Assembly: GCA_944392185.1 (NCBI GenBank)
Contig: CALXVW010000084.1
Coordinates: forward strand, 1 to 18,308
DNA length: 18,308 nucleotides
From: an uncultured Alphaproteobacteria bacterium
GTDB lineage: Bacteria > Pseudomonadota > Alphaproteobacteria > RF32 > CAG-239
Direction of reading: 5' to 3'
The position numbers were made by a program, and so were the translations under genes. Every line of letters starts with the position of its first letter. Positions within the stretch are counted from its first letter, which is position 1. Below are positions 1-4,848 of the stretch, piece after piece. The notes beneath the pieces are model-generated. The model ran no database searches and was not told where the DNA came from. It saw only the letters and a program-made list of their open reading frames with translations.

Positions 1-268
1 AGATAGCTTGGCAGAAATTGCCAGTGCCTTGCAATCTATCCGCAATTATTCTTCAGAACTTGGCAACAACTACTCTATCATCACCACCCGCCAAGACTTC
101 ACTGAAAGTTTGGTCAATGTTTTGACCGAAGGGGCGGACAAATTAACGCTTGCGGACATGAACGAAGAAAGTGCCAATATGCTGGCTCTGCAAACCCGCC
201 AACAATTAGCCATTAACTCCCTCTCACTTGCAAGCCAGGCTAGCCAATCAATACTAAAACTATTTTAG
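1..268 (+). CDS. flagellin, C-terminal fragment (5' end outside window)
   Basis: This is the last 88 residues of a flagellin, the filament subunit exported through the flagellar type III apparatus. The frame is open to the left edge (base 2 is the first base of a codon), so the start lies outside the window; the TTG at 8 is internal. The visible part matches the flagellin C-terminal D0/D1 helices: a stretch containing the acidic, hydrophilic run ADMNEESANMLALQTRQQLA, then an amphipathic tail (NSLSLASQASQSILKLF) ending in hydrophobic residues, as flagellins do. The family is clear, but the paralogue (fliC- or fla-type) cannot be told from this piece. It is followed within three bases by a strong hairpin terminator, so it is the last gene of its transcript. 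Confidence 0.9.
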   Translation, partial: DSLAEIASALQSIRNYSSELGNNYSIITTRQDFTESLVNVLTEGADKLTLADMNEESANMLALQTRQQLAINSLSLASQASQSILKLF

Positions 269-300
269 AAAAAGCCTCGTGAAAACGAGGCTTTAATTTT
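269..300 (+). terminator. flagellin terminator, probably bidirectional
   Basis: A perfect 10-bp stem, AAAGCCTCGT (271-280) with ACGAGGCTTT (285-294), is closed by a GAAA tetraloop and followed by a T-rich tail on the plus strand. On the minus strand the same hairpin is followed by TTTTT, so it can also stop the convergent HTH gene that ends at 299. Confidence 0.85.
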
Positions 301-538
301 AATCAATTAGCTGAATATGAACTTTTTTGCCGTAGTATTTGGCTAAAATATGGAGATTGGAAAGTTGCAGAGAACGCCTGCCTATTTCCATATCATCCAA
401 AACATACAAAGGTATTCCGGTATCATGAGAAACTTTATCTAAAGGAATTTGCTTTAGCATTCGCAACTGATGAAGTTGCTGAGATATACTTCCGTGGCTT
501 TGGATAAGTTCTCTAATAGTTTGTTTTTTATTCTTCAT
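299..538 (-). CDS. small helix-turn-helix protein, module A
   Basis: This 79-residue protein resembles a compact Cro/C1 (XRE)-type DNA-binding domain. Residues from about 18 to 62 read as short helices typical of such folds (QQLHQLRMLKQIPLDKVSHD, then TGIPLYVLDDMEIGRRSL), and the C-terminus is a basic, beta-like tail ending KKVHIQLID. There is no effector domain. The ATG at 538 follows AGGAG (in AGGAGTTTAAAACG) at a suitable distance. The protein is a diverged paralogue of the one at 3531-3749: both begin MKN, both carry SQL.Q.R...LP or IP followed by an HTH pattern, and both end K(V/I).I.L(I/V)D. The gene lies about 30 bases past the terminator of a structured RNA (565-727) and has no obvious promoter of its own, so expression probably relies on read-through. 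The DNA target is unknown. Confidence 0.75.
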   Translation of the reverse strand: MKNKKQTIRELIQSHGSISQQLHQLRMLKQIPLDKVSHDTGIPLYVLDDMEIGRRSLQLSNLHILAKYYGKKVHIQLID

Positions 539-564
539 CGTTTTAAACTCCTAAATTTCTTATT

Positions 565-596
565 AAAAAGAAACCGCCTTAAACAAATTAAGGCGG
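565..596 (-). terminator. terminator of structured RNA A
   Basis: Arms 574-582 and 588-596 form a perfect 9-bp stem (CCGCCTTAA with TTAAGGCGG) with a 5-base loop. On the minus strand it is followed by TTTCTTTTT. It sits between the structured RNA and the start of the HTH gene. Copy B has the same stem position and length, with CCGCCTTTT replacing CCGCCTTAA. Confidence 0.85.
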
Positions 597-727
597 GGAG
601 TTCACAACTGTTACAGCACAGTCTGGGTTATTCGTGCAATGCCTTATATCCCCAGCTCCCCAAAAGAGGAGTAGTTTTTTGCTGTAAAGGAGCTGTGAAA
701 CTCCGCAGGGGCAACTCGCCCTTGCAC
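565..727 (-). ncRNA. candidate structured RNA A upstream of small HTH gene
   Basis: A transcript of about 160 bases is predicted from the promoter at 733-760 to the terminator at 565-596. Helices visible on the minus strand are: P1, 718-725 with 705-712, GC-rich with one mismatch and loop GAGTT; P2, 694-704 with 597-606 (one bulged base), enclosing the rest; P3, 680-687 with 611-618 (TTACAGCA with TGCTGTAA, perfect 8 bp); P4, 666-671 with 656-661 (UUUU loop); P5, 651-655 with 623-627, whose loop carries ATAAGG and ACGAATAA. Copy B (3774-3935) shows the same helices with different, compensating bases, plus the conserved loop words GAGTTG and ACGAATAA. It does not match the tmRNA, 6S, SRP or RNase P RNA features I know. 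It could be a cis-acting leader governing read-through into the HTH gene, or a free sRNA. Confidence 0.7.
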
Positions 728-732
728 TGGTG

Positions 733-760
733 ATATTAGAGCAGAAAAATTAAAATGCAA
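733..760 (-). promoter_or_regulatory. sigma70-type promoter of structured RNA A
   Basis: On the minus strand the -35 box is TTGCAT (755-760), the spacer is 16 bases and the -10 box is TAATAT (733-738). The predicted start near 726-727 falls at the first base pairs of helix P1. A block of 34 bases (731-764) containing this promoter is identical to 3939-3972. Confidence 0.8.
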
Positions 761-813
761 TTAAATTATTCGGAGGGGCTGTATTTGTTTGATTAGAGCA
801 TTCTCAAACTATT

Positions 814-1437
814 CTAAATTAAACCCATTTTTTGAGCAATAATCAGAGCTTGGGTTCTATTGGTGGCGCCAACTGCCCGCAGCAGAGCATTAATATGCAG
901 CTTTACCGTTGCCTCTGATACACCCATCTTATAAGCAATCTGCTTATTAGACAAACCCTCCGCCACATATTGCAAAACCTCTGACTGGCGCGGGGTTAAA
1001 ACCTTGCCGCCGCGCCCTGCCCGCTCGCCTTCTGAGGTGTGCGTTTCTATTACCGAGGGCGGCAGGTAGGTTCCGCCTTCCATCACCAATTTGAGGGCTG
1101 AAAGCAAAATCTTGGTCTCCGAGCGTTTGGGGATATAGCCTGATATTCCCATCTCTATCACTTTTTTGATATCACGCGTATTCTCTGAGGCCGATATTAC
1201 AACTATCTTGCTTTTCTTGGCTTTTTCTTTTAGTTCTTTCAAGCCTTCTTCCCAGCGCATATCCGGCATATCTAAATCGATGATAATCAAATCTATATCT
1301 GAAGAATCTTCCGCCAATTTCAGAGCTTGCGAAAAATTTGCCGCCTGATTGATTACCGCCTGCGGCGATATCTTCTCAAGCTGCAAGCTTAGGCCGTCTC
1401 TAAACAGTGCGTGGTCGTCTGCAATCAGAATTTTCAT
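814..1437 (-). CDS. NarL/FixJ-family response regulator (orphan)
   Basis: This 207-residue two-component response regulator has a receiver domain at about residues 1-120. It shows the acidic pair D7-D8, the likely phospho-acceptor D54 in IIIDLDMPD, and a conserved lysine in GYIPKRSE. A short linker (about 121-140) follows, then a LuxR-type HTH at about 143-205 (LTPRQSEVLQYVAEGLSNKQIAYKMGVSEATVKLHINALLRAVGA), ending at QKMGLI. The ATG at 1437 is preferred: it begins the typical MKILIADDH and is preceded by GAGGGAAG. Tandem GTG codons upstream (1452) are in frame but lengthen the protein unusually. No histidine kinase lies next to it, so it is probably activated by a kinase encoded elsewhere or by small phosphodonors. 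No terminator separates it from the downstream RNA A promoter. Its regulon cannot be inferred. Confidence 0.93.
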   Translation of the reverse strand: MKILIADDHALFRDGLSLQLEKISPQAVINQAANFSQALKLAEDSSDIDLIIIDLDMPDMRWEEGLKELKEKAKKSKIVVISASENTRDIKKVIEMGISGYIPKRSETKILLSALKLVMEGGTYLPPSVIETHTSEGERAGRGGKVLTPRQSEVLQYVAEGLSNKQIAYKMGVSEATVKLHINALLRAVGATNRTQALIIAQKMGLI

Positions 1438-1578
1438 AACTTCCCTCACCACACTTAAGAATTGTTTTATTTAAAATCTAAACACAAAACGTTTAAATAG
1501 GTTTAATACTTTAGCTGCTATATAAACCTTTTGGATAAGATTTAAAGTGGGGGCAAGAAAATTTCTAACCTTTTGTTT

Positions 1579-2031
1579 TTATAAGTAAATACACTCTACT
1601 CCGGCTTCTTTGAACATTTGCTCGGAATAAATGAGCTTATCTCGCCAGGTGCCGGTGGGAGCATTGGCATCAACCTCTACTTTGCGGGTGACCACCATTT
1701 TAATACCAGATTGAATAATGGCACGAGCGCAATCAGGGCACGGCATGGCGGTGACGTATATCACGCAGCCTTTGAGCGAGGCTCCGATCAAACAAGCATT
1801 ATAAACGGCGTTGCGCTCGGCATGTTCAAAAAAGTCATATTTGGTCGGGCGCTCCTGGCGCTCAGGGATGTCATCATCAACTCCCCTCACAACTCCATTG
1901 TAGCCGGTGGAGCGGATCTCTCTATCCGGGCCGACAACGACTGCACCGACTTTGGTGGATTTATCCTTTGACCAAGTGGCAACCAACTCGGCAACTTCCA
2001 TAAATCTTCTATGCCATTTTTCTGAAAACAT
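1579..2031 (-). CDS. deoxycytidylate (dCMP) deaminase family protein
   Basis: This 150-residue zinc-dependent deaminase of the dCMP/cytidine deaminase superfamily would convert dCMP to dUMP, supplying thymidylate synthesis in the cytoplasm. The catalytic motif is H70-A-E72 (FFEHAERNAVYNA), with E72 as proton shuttle. The second zinc motif is PCPDC, with C98 and C101. The N-terminal KDKSTKVGAVVVGPDREIRSTGYNGVVRG is the usual lead-in of dCMP deaminases and ComEB proteins. The ATG at 2031 (MFSEKW) is chosen because AAGGAGAG lies directly upstream; an in-frame ATG at 2088 adds 19 residues without homology character. An 8-bp inverted repeat abuts the ribosome-binding site. The gene diverges from eno across about 160 bases. 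Substrate is inferred from the family; deoxycytidine or another cytosine derivative is possible. Confidence 0.88.
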   Translation of the reverse strand: MFSEKWHRRFMEVAELVATWSKDKSTKVGAVVVGPDREIRSTGYNGVVRGVDDDIPERQERPTKYDFFEHAERNAVYNACLIGASLKGCVIYVTAMPCPDCARAIIQSGIKMVVTRKVEVDANAPTGTWRDKLIYSEQMFKEAGVECIYL

Positions 2032-2041
2032 ACACTCTCTC

Positions 2042-2068
2042 CTTATGCTCTTATATTCATAGCATAAG
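2042..2068 (-). repeat. 8-bp inverted repeat at the dCMP deaminase ribosome-binding site
   Basis: CTTATGCT (2042-2049) and AGCATAAG (2061-2068) form a perfect dyad around an 11-base A/T-rich centre. In the minus-strand transcript the downstream arm ends in AAG of the AAGGAG ribosome-binding site. It could be an operator or an RNA hairpin limiting translation start. No T-run follows, so it is not a terminator. Confidence 0.5.
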
Positions 2069-2127
2069 CATTTATCCCAAACTTGCAAACATACTTTTTA
2101 TTTAGGCACAAAAATCGTTAGTTTTGC

Positions 2128-2156
2128 TTGACATCAGAGATAAAATGCACCAATTT
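2128..2156 (+). promoter_or_regulatory. possible eno promoter (-35 clear, -10 weak)
   Basis: A consensus TTGACA lies at 2128-2133. The hexamer 17 bases downstream (CAATTT, 2151-2156) is a poor -10 match; an alternative, TAAAAT at 2141-2146, would need a different -35. The region is the only upstream space for eno, so a promoter is expected here, but the exact boxes are uncertain. Confidence 0.35.
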
Positions 2157-2190
2157 ATAGCAAGTACTTTTATATTTTAAGGAGAAAAAA

Positions 2191-3468
2191 ATGAGTGCGA
2201 TTATTGATATCCATGCTAGAGAAATTATGGACTCCCGCGGTACACCTACCGTAGAAGCCGAGGTTGTGTTGCAAAGCGGCGCTTTTGGCCGTGCTGCCGT
2301 TCCTTCAGGCGCTTCTACCGGCGTGCATGAGGCCGTTGAGCTCCGTGATGGCGACAAAAAACGTTTTGGCGGCAAAGGTGTATTGAAAGCCGTTGAAAAT
2401 GTTAACGACAAAATTTATGATGCTCTGGCCGGCTTGGAAGCCGAGGATCAGATCGAAATCGACCGCACTATGATTGATTTGGACGGAACCGAGAACAAGG
2501 GCAAACTCGGCGCTAATGCTATTTTGGCTGTTTCTATGGCCGTTGCCAAAGCTCAGGCTGAAGAGGCCGGCTTACCCCTCTATCGTTATTTGGGCGGCAC
2601 CATGGCTCGTACTTTGCCTGTTCCGATGATGAACATTGTTAACGGCGGTAAGCACGCTGATAACCCGATCGATATTCAAGAATTTATGATTATGCCGGTT
2701 TCTGCCGAGTCTGTTAAAGAAGCCATCCGCATGGGTGCTGAAATCTTCCAGACTTTGAAGAAAAACCTCAAAGCTGCCGGCCACAACACCAACGTTGGTG
2801 ATGAGGGTGGTTTTGCCCCTAACCTCAAATCTGCCGAAGAGGCTTTGTCTTTCATTGTTAAATCTATCTCTGATGCCGGCTATAAACCAGGCGATGATGT
2901 TGTTTTGGCTATTGATGCCGCTTCTTCTGAGTTCTATGAGAACGGAAAATATGAGATGAAGGGTGAAGGCAAATCTTACACCAACAAAGAAATGGTTGAG
3001 TTCTACAAAGGTTTGTGCGACAAGTTCCCAATCTTCTCTATTGAAGACGGTATGGCCGAAGATGACTGGGAAGGTTGGAAAATGCTCACCGATGCTTTGG
3101 GTGATAAGATTCAACTGGTTGGCGATGACTTGTTTGTTACCAATCCGGCTCGTTTGGCTATGGGTATTGAAAAGGGTGTAGCCAACTCTATCTTGGTTAA
3201 GGTTAACCAAATCGGTACATTGACAGAGACAATGAAGGCTGTCGACTTGGCTCAACGTCACAAATACACCGCTGTTTTGTCTCACCGCTCCGGCGAGACC
3301 GAAGACACCACCATTGCTGATATCGCCGTTGCCACAAACTGCGGTCAGATTAAGACAGGTTCTATGTCTCGTACAGACCGTATGGCTAAGTACAACCAAC
3401 TCATCCGCATTGAGGAAGAATTGGGCGATATGGCAATCTATGCCGGTAAGTCTATCTTGAAAAAATAG
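2191..3468 (+). CDS. eno: enolase (phosphopyruvate hydratase)
   Basis: Enolase interconverts 2-phosphoglycerate and phosphoenolpyruvate in glycolysis and gluconeogenesis, using two magnesium ions; it is cytoplasmic and often part of the RNA degradosome. The protein is 425 residues, the normal bacterial length. Key residues are visible: the flexible substrate loop PSGAST (38-43), catalytic acid E205 in NVGDEGGFAPN, metal ligands D242 (AIDAASSEFY), E285 (SIEDGMAEDDW) and D312 (LVGDDLFVTN), catalytic base K337 in ILVKVNQIGT, and the substrate-binding SHRSGETED (364-372). The start is ATG at 2191, after AAGGAG with a good spacing. A terminator follows at 3491, so the gene appears monocistronic. 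It diverges from the dCMP deaminase gene and converges with the small HTH gene at 3531. Confidence 0.99.
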   Translation: MSAIIDIHAREIMDSRGTPTVEAEVVLQSGAFGRAAVPSGASTGVHEAVELRDGDKKRFGGKGVLKAVENVNDKIYDALAGLEAEDQIEIDRTMIDLDGTENKGKLGANAILAVSMAVAKAQAEEAGLPLYRYLGGTMARTLPVPMMNIVNGGKHADNPIDIQEFMIMPVSAESVKEAIRMGAEIFQTLKKNLKAAGHNTNVGDEGGFAPNLKSAEEALSFIVKSISDAGYKPGDDVVLAIDAASSEFYENGKYEMKGEGKSYTNKEMVEFYKGLCDKFPIFSIEDGMAEDDWEGWKMLTDALGDKIQLVGDDLFVTNPARLAMGIEKGVANSILVKVNQIGTLTETMKAVDLAQRHKYTAVLSHRSGETEDTTIADIAVATNCGQIKTGSMSRTDRMAKYNQLIRIEEELGDMAIYAGKSILKK

Positions 3469-3490
3469 ATTAACCCTTTAACTTAAAATT

Positions 3491-3529
3491 AAAGCCGCTT
3501 CTTTTTCTAAAGAGGCGGCTTTTGTTTTT
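3491..3529 (+). terminator. eno terminator, probably bidirectional
   Basis: Arms 3491-3502 (AAAGCCGCTTCT) and 3511-3522 (AGAGGCGGCTTT) pair over 12 bp with one G-U, loop TTTTCTAA, followed by TTGTTTTT on the plus strand. It lies between convergent eno and HTH gene B and may serve the minus strand too. Confidence 0.85.
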
Positions 3530-3530
3530 C

Positions 3531-3749
3531 TTAGTCCACAAGTAAAATTTGAATCTTTTTTTCATAAAATCTGATAAGACGGAGATATTTCTCAAAAGAG
3601 ATTGACTCTCCGCGCTCAATGGCATCTATATTGGCAACGGATAAATCGCACCGGCAGGCAATATCGGTGATGGGTAGATTTTTATCCAGCCTAATTTGCC
3701 TGAGTTGCGAGGATACTTGACCTCGCAGGAAAGCAGAAAAATTTTTCAT
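3531..3749 (-). CDS. small helix-turn-helix protein, module B
   Basis: This 72-residue protein consists of a lone XRE-like HTH domain: SQLRQIRLDKNLPITDIACRCDLSVANIDAIERGESISFEKYLRLIRFY, the helix-turn-helix register of Cro/C1 proteins (LPITDIA..CDLSVANIDAIERG matches the usual 'T..ELA...G.S...ISRIE.G' pattern). The tail EKKIQILLVD parallels KKVHIQLID of the paralogue at 299-538. The start ATG at 3749 is preceded by AGGAG. The coding sequence begins about 25 bases after the T-tract of structured RNA B and lacks an evident promoter of its own. It converges with eno and shares its terminator. It is probably a sequence-specific DNA-binding regulator, perhaps autoregulating the promoter at 3941-3968; that is inference. 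Confidence 0.78.
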   Translation of the reverse strand: MKNFSAFLRGQVSSQLRQIRLDKNLPITDIACRCDLSVANIDAIERGESISFEKYLRLIRFYEKKIQILLVD

Positions 3750-3773
3750 TGTTACAAACTCCTAAATTTCTTG

Positions 3774-3807
3774 AAAAAAAGAAACCGCCTTTTTAGATAA
3801 AAGGCGG
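3774..3807 (-). terminator. terminator of structured RNA B
   Basis: Arms 3785-3793 and 3799-3807 form a perfect 9-bp stem (CCGCCTTTT with AAAAGGCGG) with a 5-base loop, followed on the minus strand by TTTCTTTTTTT. Position and length match the terminator of copy A, with paired-base changes inside the stem. Confidence 0.88.
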
Positions 3808-3935
3808 GGAGCTTCAAAACTGTACAAACACAGCCACGCTTATTCGTCCGCAGAAACGGCTTATTTCACGCACTCCCCAAGGGAGATGTTTGTTTGGTGT
3901 TTTGAAGGCACCACAGGCGCAACTCACGCCTGCGG
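3774..3935 (-). ncRNA. candidate structured RNA B upstream of small HTH gene
   Basis: This is the second member of the RNA family seen at 565-727, about 160 bases long. Minus-strand helices are: P1, 3927-3935 with 3911-3919 (9 bp, one G-U, loop TGAGTTG); P2, 3899-3907 with 3812-3820 (CTTCAAAAC with GTTTTGAAG, perfect 9 bp); P3, 3887-3893 with 3824-3830 (ACAAACA with TGTTTGT, perfect 7 bp); P4, 3881-3885 with 3873-3877 (CTCCC with GGGAG); then a domain with ATAAG and ACGAATAA around a small CCG/CGG hairpin. P5 is weak here, with G-U pairs. P2 and P3 use quite different bases from copy A but pair fully in both, which is covariation. The RNA is followed by HTH gene B and preceded by the 3' end of the kinase gene, whose transcript may run into it. 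Confidence 0.72.
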
Positions 3936-3940
3936 AAATG

Positions 3941-3968
3941 ATATTAGAGCAGAAAAATTAAAATGCAA
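3941..3968 (-). promoter_or_regulatory. sigma70-type promoter of structured RNA B
   Basis: On the minus strand: -35 TTGCAT (3963-3968), 16-base spacer, -10 TAATAT (3941-3946). The predicted start near 3934-3935 coincides with the first pairs of helix P1. It lies within the 34 bases identical to module A (3939-3972) and only six bases after the stop of the upstream kinase gene. Confidence 0.8.
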
Positions 3969-3973
3969 TTAAT

Positions 3974-4840
3974 TTATCTGAATTGCCCGTGATTGTTTGC
4001 AGAATAAATATTCTTTGCTCCATCCAAATTTAAGCCTCTCACCACCGCTCTTTCATAGGGCGTTTGAGCTTGAGCCATTAATCTATATTGACGCTTGTTT
4101 AATTCTATTTTTTCCTTTGTACTTAATTCCCGGTGGTACTCTTGCCAGAAAAACTCTGCTGCCTGACATTCTTCTGTTTGGCCGTTATCTTGATATAAAA
4201 TTTTTCCATCACCGTTGCGCACGGTTATCGGCAACTGTTTTTCCGCTAAATAATCTAAATCCAAATCAAAATCTTTAAGCAGCTCAGGAGGCAGGCGCAA
4301 TACCGCCCGCGGATGATATACCTCTTGTTTACGATTATTAAAAAAGCGTTCAACAATATTGCAGTCTAAAATCGGCTTGGGAACCGATATAAGCGTGACA
4401 TCCGTTTTATAGCCAGCCATGGCCTTTTCCGATGCGTAGTCGACTATCTCTCCGCCTAAAAGAGCATCCACCACGATGCTGTAGCCTTTCCTCTCCAGAC
4501 GATCATCAAGATAATAAAAGGCATTTTCAACAAACTGGTAAATTTCCGGATCTTCTGCCAAAGAGGAGCTATCTTTGCCGTTTAGGCGTTGAGGATATAT
4601 TTGCATCAGAGTCTTTATGACAGGATGGTAGTTTAAAAAAGCATCACTATCCAAATGCACAAAAGAAATTTCTTGGCTTTGTTTTTGGGCAAAAGTTGAT
4701 TTTCCGCTCCCCGGCAACCCCAAAATCAGCTGACATTGCAAATTTTTTATATCGGGCGTCTTACCTTTAGTTATCTCCTGATAAATTCTATTAAAAATCT
4801 TCAGCTGCTCATCTTCACTAAGCGGGAAAAAATCATCCAT
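3974..4840 (-). CDS. zeta-toxin-like P-loop kinase
   Basis: This 288-residue P-loop kinase resembles zeta toxins, which phosphorylate UDP-N-acetylglucosamine or related sugar nucleotides and block wall synthesis. Visible motifs are Walker A GLPGSGKST (41-49), the LDSDAFLNYHP segment (63-72), whose D66 matches the catalytic aspartate region of the family, the VVDALLGG strand (123-130), and a basic ERFFNNRKQ..HPRAV stretch (164-180), like the arginine-rich lid of zeta toxins. ATG 4840 is chosen because AGGAGGTGTC precedes it; an upstream in-frame start at 4915 would overlap the previous gene by 67 bases. The gene lies eight bases after the deamidase-like gene, so the two form an operon. No epsilon-type antitoxin is present. 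The C-terminus carries RGLNL 16 residues from the end, as in its partner. The true substrate is unknown. Confidence 0.75.
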   Translation of the reverse strand: MDDFFPLSEDEQLKIFNRIYQEITKGKTPDIKNLQCQLILGLPGSGKSTFAQKQSQEISFVHLDSDAFLNYHPVIKTLMQIYPQRLNGKDSSSLAEDPEIYQFVENAFYYLDDRLERKGYSIVVDALLGGEIVDYASEKAMAGYKTDVTLISVPKPILDCNIVERFFNNRKQEVYHPRAVLRLPPELLKDFDLDLDYLAEKQLPITVRNGDGKILYQDNGQTEECQAAEFFWQEYHRELSTKEKIELNKRQYRLMAQAQTPYERAVVRGLNLDGAKNIYSANNHGQFR

Positions 4841-4848
4841 GACACCTC

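Noticed and set aside
565..727. RNA A/B as tmRNA, SRP RNA, RNase P RNA or 6S RNA
   Set aside because: These are essentially single-copy and have known conserved cores that I do not see. Two diverged copies, each with an HTH gene, argue against all of them. 6S-like folding was considered, but the P1 side hairpin and the multi-helix interior do not fit.
470..733. Open frame of 87 codons on the plus strand
   Set aside because: It starts inside the HTH gene on the other strand and runs through the structured RNA and its terminator stem. It has no ribosome-binding site and no protein-family character.
2572..3399. Long open frame (275 codons) antisense to eno
   Set aside because: Enolase is certain on the plus strand; the antisense frame follows from its codon bias and has no recognisable domain.
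299..3968. Composite transposon bounded by the two repeated modules
   Set aside because: There is no transposase, no terminal inverted repeats and no target duplications. The enclosed genes (eno, dCMP deaminase, response regulator) look chromosomal and the modules are direct, diverged copies.
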